64,000 nt of DNA from Ligula intestinalis (GCA_036362985.1 JAYGXS010000004.1:19533723-19597722), one strand, 5' to 3'. Shown: positions 10,495 to 22,895, numbered from the stretch's first letter. The notes: generated by a model not told the origin, from the sequence alone. Numbers and translations: made by a program.

Positions 10495-10920
10495 GTTATT
10501 ACATTTCCAGCCCAGATTTATCACTATTTATCATAAAAAAAACAAAAAGTCAATGTTTCCCACTTTTACTTTGGCCTTACCTTTGGAAAAGGTAATTTAC
10601 ACAGATATTCGCCAGCTAAATATCTTATTAGAGTGTGTTTTTAAAAAGATAACTTATTATGGAAAGATTTTTAAATTGATCTTAGGCATATTTTCACCGG
10701 AATTTTTTTTTAGAAGTTTACTTTTCTCCGCAATAAGTTTTGCTGTTTAGATTGGTTTACAAATATGTCCCAAGCGGTCACCTTCATAATGTCTGGTATC
10801 CAAAACTCGTTTTTTTCGGTAAATGTTTTAAAATCTATCTTATTTTAAAGATTTTGATAAGTACATCGAACAAAATCTAAATTGATAGCAAAAGTTTTGA
10901 AAAAGGGAGATTCGTGAAAT
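10495..10920 (+). repeat. AT-rich dispersed repeat, copy 1
   Basis: The stretch matches 30505-30950 in the same orientation. Shared blocks include CATTTCCAGCC, CCAGCTAAATATC, TTTTTAAATTGATC and AGTTTTGCTGTTT. In one frame the two copies translate similarly (HFQPK/HFQPR, then QLNI). Copy 1 is open for 95 codons (10463-10750). The family is unknown. Confidence 0.6.
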
Positions 10921-11379
10921 TTTAACCGGACTTTCTAGGACAGCCAGAAAGTACCTTTGATGCAATACCAGAAATATAAATAAAGGAATTTGAAGGAATT
11001 AAATTTCGTTTGATAAACATGGATTGGTGTGTTTAAATTTTCAACTGACATTTATATTTGCATTTACTTGTCACGGGCGCAGCGGTGTTTCACCTTTTTC
11101 GAAATCTAAAACTTCTTTGTATTTCTACGCAAACTATCAGCGCTTCTTAAATAGACTTTAGGTTTTAACTACGCTCAGGGTTCTTCGCTGTTATTTAAAA
11201 GTTATCGTGCGTGTGTTAATGTCAGCTTGGAAGATCTCTGCGTTTTGCATCAGATAGGCCCCATACTGTAGGTTTGAGGTCAGCGTTGGGACATGATCAT
11301 ATTTGCCTGTCCTGAAATTCAACTCTAGGCCACATGCATTGCTTTGGCCGTATTTTCCTTTTCCCGTATCCTGTTAGAG

Positions 11380-11600
11380 GGGAGGGTCGGGGTATATAAC
11401 CGAGTCCGGCCCAGTTCTGCTGTCAGGATAAAGACGTATATTGCTCATTTGCTCCAGTGAATTTACCGTGATCGAACCAGCTATCTATTGGGCTAGCATT
11501 TCTGTACATCCTGTTGCCAGCTAATTATGGTGCGAAACCCAGCGCTCTACTATAAAAGCAGGCAAGAATCTATGACAGACAGTCAAAATTTTTGTCTACT
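11380..11600 (+). promoter_or_regulatory. Candidate LTR end or promoter with two TATA boxes
   Basis: TATATAA lies at 11393-11399 and GGATAAAG about 30 bp later. TGGTGCGAAACCC at 11528-11540 resembles a retrotransposon primer-binding site, which begins with TGG. A second, canonical TATAAAAG lies near 11552, and an 82-codon frame starts at 11718 with a fair ATG context. A short shared block (GCTCATTTG, TCCAGT) recurs near 63.9 kb. Either an LTR remnant or a promoter is possible; neither is established. Confidence 0.3.
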
Positions 11601-11982
11601 GCCTTAACCTTTTACAACTTCGCAGTGAGTGGTTTTCCAACTGCCTGACGTACAGAACCTTGACCAACGTCCACACACACGCACGACGACACGACAGTTC
11701 ACCCGTCGATTTCGACGATGGGCACCACGCGCTCCAACAAGCCGCAGCAAACGCTGAAGCAAGCCGCAACAGACACTGAGGCAAGCTGGGCAAGCAACAC
11801 GAAGGCTACAGCAGGCAGAAGCAACGCAGCGAACTACCGCAACAGAAAACAGGAGTTTAATCAGATTTGCGGGGAATCTGCCCACTCGCTCGCCACTCCC
11901 ACCTTCGTTTCTGGTTTAAAGACAAAGTCAATTAGACGGGGGATTAGGGAGGGTGCAGGCGGCTAGCACATGCGCACACAAA

Positions 11983-12031
<49 letters not shown>

Positions 12032-12041
12032 NNNNNNNNNN

Positions 12042-12090
<49 letters not shown>
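11983..12090. repeat. CA microsatellite containing an assembly gap
   Basis: A CA dinucleotide run of about 107 bases is interrupted by ten N at 12032-12041. The true length is unknown, and frames read through it are artefacts. Confidence 0.97.
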
Positions 12091-12092
<2 letters not shown>

Positions 12093-12189
12093 AAGTCCAG
12101 GTATTCGTGGCTACGTAAAAGTCATTTGAAGACGCTCCCTTCGGCGACGCAGCATTGGCCACTTTACACGCCTTGGGTATTGCTGTGAT

Positions 12190-13960
12190 CAGCCGTGATC
12201 AGCTTCACTGCAATGACCCACCATGCCTTCGTTTGCCAAGTCAGTGCGTGTATGAAAATCTTCTCCGCGCGCTCCTGTCCGTCACACTGTTGATGGTCTC
12301 TGACTATTTGTGACCTTTAACATTCTCGCACCCATTTTCCTTGATTGTTTCTGCGCTTTAAATGCACTGACAACACCGCTGGAATTTTATCCCCGAGGAT
12401 ACCGTTATTCAGGTTGCACCCATTTTCCTTTATATCTTACAGATCGTCACACTTGTCTTATTCTGCCTTCTCGTACTGTTGATTTTGGTCTTGGTTATTG
12501 TTTGAGGATTAGCGATCGCTTCACTGCGATAGTGCGTTTGTTTCCTAACCACACATTCTCCTTATCGGTCCGCCGCAGAAGCCACCTGTATTATCCTCTT
12601 GTATGACTCACGGTCGCGTCGCTGTCACCCGATTCTCGACCCTACCATCTCGAGAGCTCGAAGCCAATCAGTGTGCGCCCTTTTCTGATTGGCTGCAGGC
12701 GGCAAAGGAGTCCGGGTTTCTGTATTCCCATGCATTCACAACATCTGGCGTAAGATAGCTGTGAACAAAACGTTTCTGTTTAGCCGTTTGTCAACCACCA
12801 GGTACTCCGAAAACTGGTTCCCTTTGCTGGCCAGCGTATACAGGAAAAAGGACTCCATCCCTCATTTTCGCTCGCACTTTTTTGAAGTCGTGGTTTGTTC
12901 GAAGTAGTAACTGCATTAGTAGCATGATTAGGCTGCTGGGCTGACGTACTGCGCGTACGCTGGCGCCGCCGCTGAGTCATGTTGCCTTCGTCTGCCGGGT
13001 AGTGCTTACGGGTGTGTGACAACCTCTGCCACCACTGTGACGTCAATCAATCGTGATCTCTTCGCCGATTGGGCATAGCTGGACGAAGCTCAAGTGGATA
13101 TATTGCGGCTGCCACTACGGGCCTTTTGAGAGCACTAGCTACCGCTGTTTGCGGTAGCGCTGTGCGTTACTTCTCCCCGTCAACATATCGATGTCTGATG
13201 AGACGCCGTCGCGTGTCGACCTGCGGCCAGAGATGAATCAGCAAACGTTCTTCGAGGCGGGGAAGGGGTGGCAGGCTCCCAGTTCACGGAGGCGGAAGGC
13301 AGGCGAGACGAGATCTGTCCTGGTATGTTTACTGTCACACGCCTCCGACATTTTTTATTTGCTTTCTGACCAAATCAAGTACGCTTGTCGTCGCGGCTTT
13401 AATCCACAGGAAGGCCCTACGAACCCGATCCCGAATCGGACGAGGAGACGGTAAACACCAGTAAACAGAGCGTATTGTAGTGTGCGCATAATGATTGGAC
13501 AGGATGTTGGAGAAATTTAGTAACCGAACGAACGTTGTGTCTAGCGCTGCGAAAGCGGCATACCGAATGAGATCTGGGGAGTCGTTATAGCACCTCGAGC
13601 GGGAGCATAGCTGAATCAGCCTTGAAGTTGATTTGTTGGTTGGGATAGGTGTGGTTGCCCGATAACCAATTGCTATTTGTACGCGCGAGAGATGCAGGGC
13701 TGCAACAGGCGTCCCGAAGTAGGGCCCCTACATGCATAACCCGAAGACATCGGAACGGTGTCCTCGTAGTAACCTTGCAGCACCTTCTACGTCCCACGCC
13801 CCGCCACGCATGAGGTCACGTGATCGCAACTATCGGCCTGCATCCGGGACAGCCCTAAACTCAGCGCCAACGCTTGCCTCGCGTGACTACTAGCGTATGT
13901 GCACTTATGGGCTGATCCCAATCAGTCCGGCCAATCAGCATCAAGGCTGACTCATACAAG
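12190..13960. other. No gene or clear repeat
   Basis: Only short frames without motifs. A CTGATTGGCTGCAGG (CCAAT-type) site lies at about 12686, and CAGCCTTGAAGTTGATT near 13617 is weakly shared with 10.39 kb. Confidence 0.5.
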
Positions 13961-14130
13961 GCTGACCTCTAGACACTTGTGAGGATTCCCGCACTCACAA
14001 ACCGCTCCGGTCCAGACTCAAGCTCGCCCGACAGTCAACTTCCTCCCCCCTGTTCTCTACTACTTTGGTACAGGATAAACTGTTTCTTCCATCGGACGTC
14101 TCGCTGTTTCTCTTCCCCTTGCGCAACCGA

Positions 14131-14186
14131 GCCTGAAGCTCGCAGCGGTAAGGGTTTTACCTATCAACTTAACCCACTGCGATATG
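14131..14186 (-). repeat. Hairpin head of the dispersed family, isolated
   Basis: CGCAGCGG...CACTGCGAT with the GGGTTTTACC and TTAACCCA segments between is the family's end hairpin. Sequence just upstream (about 14030-14130) is only weakly like the family body. Confidence 0.55.
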
Positions 14187-14714
14187 TTGGATGAGTGAAG
14201 TAAGTTGCATTCCGAGGTGATATGATGAAGATCTTCGGAAAATCGAGTTTTTCATCGTCAGACTAAACGAAAAGTGAGGACTGGGAATGTCGCACTAGAG
14301 GTTTTTGGGGCAGAGGTTACAACGGACGGGGTGGGATTGGACGGGAGAGTTCTGATGACGTGTCTTCTACGGCGATAGGTCTAGCTGGTAAGGGGAGGGA
14401 GGTGTTAACGTTTGGATTGTGGGCCACGTGTTCGGGAGAGGAGGGGGGTTAGAGTCAGTAAAAATTCTACTTGACCGAGCACGGACAGCCTGCTGTTGTT
14501 TCAGGCTGGGCACAAGTTAGTTGACCATGCGCGAAAACCGATATAGTGTGAATCAAGCTCTAGCCGGGCTCGAGTGCCAAGCTTGGATGAATTATCTCGC
14601 TTGTCTCGTATTAGCCATAGCGATCACTTTGGTGCCATCCATCAGTGCCATTGGCTGGGTCGGCCTTGAAGGTTTTTGGCCAGACGAACAGATCACGTCG
14701 GGAGCGCGTACAGG

Positions 14715-14850
14715 CATTCTATTCGTCACCGTGCTAAGGACCAGCTTTGCGGCATGTGTGATTGGCTGTTCGCAGAAGTCGGGAACCGCAGTCGTGAGAT
14801 TCAAGCGGAGTTCACTTCGACGTGAAATAGTCACAATAAACTTTACGCAA
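14715..14850 (+). repeat. Tail fragment of hairpin-headed repeat type a
   Basis: GTGATTGGCTGTTCGCAG, GAACCGCAGTCGTGAGATTC and GAGTTCACTTCGACG match the tail of the copy at 3.62-3.99 kb. The head is missing here. Confidence 0.65.
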
Positions 14851-15412
14851 ATAATCGGATCATCTTGCCTTCAAACTCCAGTTCTAGTGCTAGTTATATT
14901 CCTCGGAACTCGGGTAAGTGTTGCCGAGGGGTTTGGGCGCAGAGCCAACACTGACCTACAAATGTAACCATAATGTTATACTAACCAAGGGAAACAGGCA
15001 GAGCCCTTAAGATCTCTATTTACAGAGGACTGAATGGGAAACAAGCAGATGGTTATGAGGTAGTTAGCGTAAAATGTGTTGTATTTATATGGTGGAATTA
15101 TGTGGTCGCATAGTGAAACTACCTCAATGCATCTTCCCAAGTCTCAGTGCGTTTTGCCAAACCAACCTAAATGAGTAATTTATTCCAGTCTTCGAGTACT
15201 TGAAGCAACAAGAGTCTGACCCATACGCTAAGGTCGGTGCATTTGTTTTTTTAAATTAAAACTGCTGACAACGAAAGTTCGCAGTGTACGCCAAGCCAAA
15301 AGCATTTGCAAATTGGAGCGTGCATTTTGTGCTATAAAAAAATGGCTTGAGTTTGTGTGCAAAAGAGGCCCCGTAAACTTAGACAAAGCCTGCATAACAA
15401 GTCAACATGAAA

Positions 15413-15543
15413 CTGCGTTCTCGTGGCTAATTATTTTGTTATGTTACGTTTCAAATGATCCGTCTTTGCGCCTAAACTGTACACATCCACAAGTTAGATG
15501 TGTCAGTCAAATGAGACGAAAACAATTAGCCACGAGGACGCAG
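15413..15543. repeat. Small inverted repeat, possible MITE
   Basis: CTGCGTTCTCGTGGCTAATT at 15413-15432 is repeated in inverted form up to 15543 (AATTAGCCACGAGGACGCAG). The arms are about 28 bp with a 75-bp spacer. No target duplication was identified. Confidence 0.5.
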
Positions 15544-15929
15544 CTTGATATCGACCTGCTATTCAAAGTTATGTCTAAGTGTACGAGAATATTTTTGCAC
15601 ACTGAAACGAAACGCTTGTTATGTAACTATGCGCTGTCTAAACGATAGCCATGCCATCTTCATGTTGTCTGTACGACCAGCAGCGCTAATTTTAAACTCG
15701 GGGACCAGTTCTGTTAATTTGTGTTGTGTTTCCCTAGAAGAAGCTATATTTATATCATCGAGAGATGCAATTACTGGCAGAAAAAATGTCCAAAGCATGA
15801 ACCTAAAACAACTGTTGGTCAATAATTTTATGCGGATTTATCGCTGCGTTAAGGCCATTCTGGTTTAACCCTTTCCACTACCATCTTCAAGGCCCGGTTC
15901 CTTAGGAGAGGTGGTAGAGAAGAAAAAAT

Positions 15930-16115
15930 GTATTTTTACCGATAAAGACAGGGAGCATCCACGAACGCGTTTTCTGGCTTATTAGCCGTCGTCAGGTGGT
16001 GGGATCCCAAATCCAGTGTAGCAGCGAAAATTGCCGTCACACCCGAGTTTCAAACTCACGTCTCTCCGGCCAGAGGCGAACGTCATCTCGCTCGCAAAAG
16101 GCATCAACCAGTATG
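15930..16115 (-). mobile_element. tRNA-derived SINE with hammerhead core, copy 2
   Basis: Read on the minus strand, a CTCTGGCCGGAGAGACG segment and GAGTTTGAAACTC (B-box-like, 16045-16057) match the copy at 48.5 kb. GCTGCTACACTGGA and CCACCAC follow, and then the hammerhead core. These are the features of a Pol III SINE with a ribozyme module, as described for schistosome SINEs. Confidence 0.65.
15955..16002 (-). ncRNA. Hammerhead-ribozyme-like motif in SINE copy 2
   Basis: On the minus strand CTGACGA (15989-15995) is followed by the hairpin GGCT-AATA-AGCC, then GAA, then the palindrome AACGCGUU (15964-15971) and C. Flanking CCAC and GTGG can pair as stem I. All conserved core positions are present. 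Confidence 0.7.
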
Positions 16116-16159
16116 GGTACATCCTGAAACAGATCGGTGTACAGTTACCCATTCCTGAA

Positions 16160-16830
16160 AAAAAGTGTTGAGGTCAGAGTAGAAGGAGCAATATATTGTA
16201 CACAGAAGAGTTAGGAGGAAGTCTCTAATCGGTCTAGCATGGCGTTCGTCATGAGGGCCGTGTGAGAGCGCGGTGTCGTCAGAGCGGCCAACGATGCTGC
16301 CTGCCGCAACCGTCCCGCTCGGGAGAATCCCAAGTTTCGTCTCACGGCAGTCATCTCCGGCGACCGCCGAATGCTCGATTTGTCTCGACAGGCCGGTGGT
16401 GATTGGTTGGACGGCGCGAGGGTAGACACCAGCGTGGGGTGTCCGTGACTCGCGCGCCAGTTTGTGTCTGGTCGGAGGCACACCGAAAAGTGCATTCGCT
16501 TAAGGTCCTGCTCTGAGTGACCGTCCCGCTCGAGACGGAATCCCAAGTGTCCGTCAGCGTGGAAGCTGTCACAACGGCCCCAGAGCCAGGATTGTGGGAG
16601 TCACCTTCAGGGTGCTGATCGGCCAGGCCTGTCTCGAGTGCGTGTAGGCGCCCCAGGGCAAAGATCACGCCTTGCATGCCAACATGGGCCATTGCTCTGG
16701 ATCGAACGCGACTGGGCCACCAAGATTGTCACTACGAGACCACGTCTGTGGCGTCAGGAGTTAGGAGGGCGTCGGGCAGCAGCGACCACTACAGATCTCC
16801 TAACCTCCGATGTGGACAGTCATTGTCTCA
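16160..16830 (+). repeat. Headless dispersed repeat, tail type c, with internal duplication
   Basis: GTCAGAGTAGAAGGAGCA and ATATTGTACACAG match the body of the hairpin-headed family; TCTAGCATGGCG matches 48.38 kb. The segment CGTCCCGCTCG..GAATCCCAAG occurs twice, near 16305 and 16522, and once in the related copy at 29.43 kb. No head hairpin is seen. Confidence 0.55.
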
Positions 16831-17494
16831 TTTGATAGCTTCGTAAGATGAGAGGGTGATCTGCGCATAGACACCCTCTACGCGAAGGCATCTCTCAGCT
16901 CCTTTATTACTTCAATGTGATGCTTTTTGTTGTGGAAGGTGCTTTCAAAGGCTGCTTTTTTCTCGTTGCTGGACCGCAGGTGAGAGCCTTCGTATTTTCG
17001 AAAATTTAGGTTAAGGTTTAATCCGTCGCACCTCAGTTTTACTCATGGAAGGCTTTTTTATGTATGTTGTCTCCTATTGTATCGGTCAACAGAACTTAAA
17101 ATCACTAGCAAACATTAACGCTTCACAGTACAGTCCGCATAGGCGGTCGCTCATACATATCGTTTGTTGTGTATGCATGTTCATACGTGTCACAAAAATG
17201 GGCCGCATGTTTAATTTGCTGCACAGACGCAAGCGTTAGATCAGGTCACGACAGGCGTTATCTGGGATGCACACCCATGGGGTGTTTTGGCACCCTCAGG
17301 CGCAGGCTCACACGACACCAACCACCGGCGCACTCTCCAGCCTTTGATCTCCAGGATTTGGTAGTGACACAGGGCACAACTGGGTGAGGGAGGAGATTGT
17401 CCGGCGGATTCTGCAGAAGTCAATCATCACTTTACCCTACCTCACGCGCAACTTTGCATCCCGGTAACCAAAATTCTCGGGAAAAAACATGGAG

Positions 17495-17961
17495 TTGCAG
17501 CTGTAGTGGCCCCTAGCAGCCACTTGGAACCCAAGATCAGCCGCTGAAGCAGGGCACCTTTGACCTGCAAGGCCTGCGTGCCCACTGCCGCCTGGGGTCA
17601 GGTGCTGGCTGTCCCTGACCGATGACTCACCGTGGCCGCACGCCCATGCCAACCTTCGCCCATCCCAAGGTCGCGCCACGACCGCTAGTCTAGACATTAG
17701 CCGCGTGATTGGCTACCGTAATAAAACATGCGCTTGCATTCCGGCGATTCCCGATGCTTTCGTAACTGCGGAATTGACGCCCTGGCAGCCGGACTGCACT
17801 CATCCGAGAGTCACAACTCTTTTCATCTTTTCTCCTATCCCTCTGTGCAGAATACACTATTCATAACACTGGCCTTCTCACGGTCTCCTCTCTTCTCTCC
17901 TAAGGAACCTTGATTTGAAGATCGCAAATGCTAAGGTTTAACTCACTTAACCCTTTGCGAT
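17495..17961 (-). repeat. Hairpin-headed repeat, tail type b, near full length
   Basis: The whole stretch matches 34265-34705 in the same orientation: GCAGCCACTTGGAACCCAAG, CGCTAGTCTAGACATTAGCC, GTGATTGGCTACCG, GACGCCCTGGCAG, CTCTGTGCAGAATACACT. It ends with the family hairpin at GGTTTAACTCACTTAACCC and TGCGAT. The tail differs from type a although the last 130 bp are shared. Confidence 0.75.
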
Positions 17962-18187
17962 GTAGCCACCTAAGCACGTATACACGTCTGCTCTGCAGCT
18001 GTGTCTGCGAAGTTGTGTTTGCTGCAGTCAAGCCTTGCCTGCCGGGCCGTGGAGGAGTAATCGATCGTCTGCCGCCAATCAGAAGAGGCGGAATTATCAA
18101 TTACCTATGGGTGTGTGCGCGTATGAAGCGGCGAGCTGGTCAATAACACGCGGAGTAGATGACTAAGCGCCGATGTAAGCCCTGGCA

Positions 18188-18228
18188 AGTTCTCACAAGC
18201 CTATTAACTCAACCTATTGTGATAGACG
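18188..18228 (-). repeat. Decayed head hairpin of the dispersed family
   Basis: AAGCCTATTAACTCAACC and TATTGTGAT resemble the terminal hairpin, with several changes. Confidence 0.3.
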
Positions 18229-19280
18229 TCGTCGGGAAGGGCACAACATGTGCGATATAAATTCGCTTGGCTTTCCTATGGTGAATTCGAACAATCAGCC
18301 GAGAAGCTTCCCGCTAGCAGTCATGAGATAGAACATGTCGCTGTTAATTTCGAATATTTTCTAAATCTTTTCGGAGTCTACTGGCTAGCATTCCATGGTA
18401 TGAACTGATTTCAAAGACAAAATATTTGCTCTTAAAGTCGTGTTAGCGCGCGGGAAGCAGGTGCTAGGCTGCAAGATATCTCATTAATTCCGGTTACAAT
18501 TGACCAGTTTCCAGCAGAAACTTGTAAAATCCAGGTTTCTGGAGCTATTTGGGTAAGCTGATTGTGTCGCCCGTCGAAAGTGGGCCGTCTGGCGCGGACT
18601 GAATTTAGAAACCAGCCGAAGTGGATTGCGCTGCCCATATTACCAGCCAGACTGCCTCTAGGATCATCTTTCACGTAGAAATGTCGTCTCTGTGGCATTT
18701 GGCCCCGTTCACACAACAAAATTACATGGCATTTGCTTAATTCGCTTCAGCTCAGAAGACTGTTGCTGCTTCTTTGCGCAAAGCCTGCTGACATTCATTC
18801 CGTTGCTTTTTATCAGTAGACAAATTTCCCACGGTACATTTCTTTTAAGATTTATTATTTTGCTTTTTGCTTTTTTCAAATAGAGTGCCAGTTGTTAACG
18901 GTGTGTGATTTGTGTTCTCCTTCTAAGTGGGCCTGGTAGTCATCTGGCGGATTTTAGATTAATTGCTTAGGAAGTTCTGCTTGGTCAGCCAGCTTACTGT
19001 GTCAGAATTGGCGGGTTCCTGAAAGTGGCAGTGGGTTGGATGGAGTAACTTGACCTGGATGTGAATAAACTCACGGCTCCCGGTGGGGTATCGAAGCTCA
19101 GGTGGCCAGAGCGCTGGCTGTACTCAGGTCTTGTTCTTGCTTGCCAGAGTCTGAATCTCACCAAGACCACCGACGTTCTCGCAATTGAGATAAAGTAAAA
19201 AGGTTACTGTTAAATTGTGTGTCCAACTTTGAAGAAAAGGCGTTGAATACTTAGATCAGAAAGCGCCACAGTAATCCTGT

Positions 19281-19648
19281 TGTGACTAGCTCGCGTCAAA
19301 GTGAACTCCGCTGGAGTCTCACGGCTGTGGTGCTCGACGTCTGCGAACAGCAAATCACAGTTGCCGCATAGATACCTTCTGGGTCGGCGATAAATGGCAA
19401 GCCTGTACGCGTTAATTTTTTCTCTGTCAACTAGCCTGATTGCTATCAAACTGGAACTTGGGCCCGGCTGGCTCTCCTGGCTGGTCGTGTTCTCCCAAGT
19501 CAGATTTCTTCCATCTATTCTCCGTTCCTCTGTGTACAAAAGATACTGTTCCTAACACTCTGGCTTTTTCAAGACTTCTTCTCCTAGTAAGTAACCATGA
19601 TCTAAAGATCGCATTTGCTAGAGTTTAACTTGCTTAACCCCCTGCGAT
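19281..19648 (-). repeat. Hairpin-headed repeat, tail type a
   Basis: The copy starts at GTGACTAGCTCGCGTCAAAG (the family's tail end), contains the CACAGTTGCCGCAT block, CTCTGTGTACAAAAGATACTG and ends with GTTTAACTTGCTTAACCCCC and TGCGAT at 19648. Confidence 0.72.
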
Positions 19649-19734
19649 AATCGAACCTATTTCCTTAAATGATTGCAATTTTGGAGAAAATCTCTATTTT
19701 TTACTGCCAACCAGCGCTGGATATGCTGGATAAG

Positions 19735-20480
19735 GAAGTTATTGGGAAGACCCCTGCGGTTGCAATCTCCTTCGTGTAGGAAGAAAAGAAAGGAGACGCC
19801 AGATCGAAGGAATAGTGCATCCTGTACAGAGGTAGTGGAGAATGGATTGGAGTGTTTGGACGGTGGCCAAATACTGTGTTATCGCCGTCTACGTTGCATC
19901 TTGCGTGAGCCCCCAAGGAAGAACACAACAAGAAGTGGACTTAAGTAGAAATCTTCGAGAAGCTTAGTACAGCATAATTTAAAGTAAGCGAACTCGTATG
20001 CGTAAAATGTACCAATTTGATTGTGGCCACAAGAAAGGCATGAGTTCATTGGCTAAGTGAGTCATGCGAGTTGGTGTGTTAGTCTGCCGCTTGGCAGGAT
20101 CTGAGCGCAGCTGTGTCACACAATGCACTTTGTGTGTGTGGGCAGACCGGTTGTCTGCCTTGTGTTAGAGTCCTTCGCCGGCCGTGCTGTGCACATTCTC
20201 AAATGCACTCTGCGTGGTTGGACCGGTGGTCTCGCGTGGGAACGCCTCGTTAGGGCGGCGTGCACGTTGAGTTAAGCTGCGCCCTAACATGGGTGACGTA
20301 GACTGTCGGACGAGTGCACAAACACTCGCAAGAAGACCGTGTCCGAAGTGTGTGAGCGTAACAGTCATCGCAGTAAGGTCCTGTGTGTGTCAGGCACAAG
20401 AGATGATTGGCCTGACCTGATTAGTATAGGCGGGCTAGTGCATACGCACTTACTAGCGGCTGCAAGAGGTTGAGCGTTGG
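19735..20480 (+). repeat. Composite of a head variant, LTR-like repeat R3 and repeat R6
   Basis: 19735-19850 (GGGAAGACCCCTGCGGTTGC, AGTGCATCCTGTACAGAGG) is like 60.71-60.83 kb. 19860-20290 matches 43.07-43.41 kb (CCCCCAAGGAAGAAC, TAGTACAGCATAAT, TGGTGTGTTAG). 20290-20480 matches parts of 10.32-10.45 and 60.84-61.0 kb (CGGACGAGTGCACAA, ATGATTGGCC). On the minus strand R3 ends in TTCCTTGGGGGCTC, which is like an LTR edge next to a primer-binding site. Confidence 0.5.
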
Positions 20481-20489
20481 CGCAGTTTT

Positions 20490-22730
20490 CGACACCTGTG
20501 ATTGGCTGTCTCAGAGACCGGTCAATATCTGCAATCACATGACATTATACGTGGCGTGGTGGCGAAGATGGAAGGCTATAGGATCGCTACAGACTCGTCA
20601 AGAACCGGCTTAATTAGTTGTCTGACGATACAGAATACGTTTACTAATGCGCCCAACCCCTCGCATATGAAGCGGTAGAATATCGGCAAATCACGTGTCT
20701 GAACGCTTTGCTAGTACCTGTGCTGTCACTATGGTAACTCATGCACCTAGTGCTATGGCACGTTGAAGTCTTCCTGTCGTAGGTCACATCGTTTTCACTA
20801 CAACGAATTTATTCTATTTTTAGGACATGAACATCGTCTGCATCGATTGGCTCTTACCAGACAAATACGGCGTCCTGGCCGATTAAATACGCTCACATAA
20901 TTGTCTACAATTTTACAACTACGGTTACATCGGAAGGGGACTTATCTGTGATGCGAATATTATCAATCACAGAAGGGATCTAGCTCACGTAAAGTCATGG
21001 TGGAAATTCGAATCTGAGTTTGGTTAGTAAAGCGCAAAGTTGGCCTTGTTAATTTAATCTGCTGAGCGAGTTTGATGCTCAGAAAGCCTTTTAGTAAGGA
21101 AAGCGGCAAAAATAGGTTATGTATTCCCACTCATATACCCCAAGTCCCAGCATTCTGTCCTAAGAAATCGGTGGTTATAAGGTTTCGGGGGGTGGGGAAA
21201 TAGAATAGGCAGAAAAGGAAATTTTTAGAAGTAAGTTCAAAGTGAAAAAATGTAGTCGAAGTTGTTTCCCGCGGCCGCTGAGGGTAAGTTGTTCTGCATG
21301 TAATTTCGAGGTGTGCGTGGCACTTCGCGCCGCGGACTATACTAATCTAACTCCAGACCGGTAAGTTGGACCTTAGGTAATTTGAAGTAGATGCCATCCT
21401 AACCACCATTTCTATCTTTCGGGAATTTCAAGAAACATGCAATATGATTATCGGGTTTTTCCGCAATACGTTAAACGATAATACAGATTAGGAAAATCTA
21501 CAGATATAAATCAACAACACTTCCAAATGTTATAAAATAAAAATGCATATAGCAGTTATTAAATTATAATTCCCTGCGTTTACTAAATCCCCACCTACAA
21601 AACCCTATAAACACCGCTTTCGTAGGACAACATGCTGGAAGTAGGATTAATGAGTGGGACTACATAAGCTCCTTTTGCCGTAAAGAAAACTGCATGTTCA
21701 GTCTTGTCTATTTAACGAAAGCAGACATGATTTGGGCAAAATTGGAGGTTGCCGGCTATCCAAGAAACTTTCTGAACTATGTAATGCGAAGGAACAAAAC
21801 CTTTCGCTTTTCTGCGTTCTGTTATAAAATAACGCCAATAAGAGCAAGGAATATTTTTTAGCAAACCCCTTCAGGAAACAGAAAACCTCAAAGTGAAGAT
21901 CTTGGGAAAACGAATTTAAGGGCTCGTATTTTTTCCGAAACAAGGAATGAATTTAGATTGAAAAATTGCTTTAATTTCGCCTCCTTTTCGTGGAGCCTGG
22001 TCAGTTCTAATAAACTGAAAGTCACCCAGCATGACCTCTCATTCATCTTTTATCTTCTCGACAAATCGTGCTTATATTAAATTTACGATCGGGTTTTATT
22101 TCAAACTGCAGTTATTCTGATTGCGCCCGAACTATTGAATGGACTTTCCACATTTGCTGAAAACACTGTCACATTATTTTCCCGAATCTGCAATAGTTCC
22201 GTACACAATTACGCAAAACAACCATTGCTGGAAATGGTTCGAGGCATACTGAACCAGCTGGCTAATTCTAAAGGTTGTTGTGTGGTCAATACACTTTTAG
22301 GTTTGTCATCAGCTTCACAAGGTGCTGCGAATAATTATGCGCTTTTTTGATCGTTCATTAACCTCAAACCGCTTTTACCTTCGTTTTGACACCTTTTCCG
22401 TTCTATCACCCATTAGCTTTTTCTCGCCCCCCCCCCCCCGCCTTCCCCTGTGTGTAGGTGACCAATCGAACTGAGAAAAAACAGCCCAGGGCGTTGTTGA
22501 TCGCCCAGACTTGCGCGATTATAGGAGATTAGCCCGCTGCCAGCTTTCAGTGGCGACCTTTCAATGACCTAAGCGGTACATTAACTGAGGTGTTCTTAAG
22601 AAAAAGTCCCAAATACAAGGTGTTATGGACGTTGCCCCTTTCCCCCGTCGGATTTTGATGGTTCAGACAGGGACGAGTGAGTTCCGTTAACGATTGGTTA
22701 GCGTTCATCAACGGCTATCAGTTTCTCCCA
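20490..22730. other. No gene or clear repeat
   Basis: A CCAAT-type site with a tail-like context (GTGATTGGCTGTCTCAGAG) lies at about 20499, the remains of a dispersed tail. A C run is at about 22428. Nothing else is recognised. Confidence 0.5.
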
Positions 22731-22734
22731 CCGG

Positions 22735-22895
22735 CAAGATAATGAGCTCGTGGCTCAAGGATTAGAGCATTAGACTCTTATCGAAAAGGCCGCGAGTTGG
22801 AGTCTCGGTTGGTGCACCACTTGGGATTGGGTATGGCTGACCGACGACAGCAATATACTACCAATGGCCATTCCAGTCTCCCTTGTATTTGGTGA
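22735..22895 (+). mobile_element. tRNA-derived SINE, copy 3, decayed
   Basis: GTGGCTCAAGGATTAGAGC (22750-22768) is A-box-like and GAGTTGGAGTCTC (22794-22806) is B-box-like. GCTGACCGACGA and CCAATGGCCATTCCAGTC follow, which are a decayed hammerhead module; the palindrome AUGGCCAU is kept although GAA has become CCA. Confidence 0.55.

Noticed and set aside
11944..12188. His-Thr and Val-Cys repeat peptides
   Set aside because: Translations of a CA microsatellite with Ns in the middle.
16104..16692. Overlapping minus-strand frames of 111-125 codons
   Set aside because: They run through a dispersed repeat with an internal duplication and conflict with each other; no motif.
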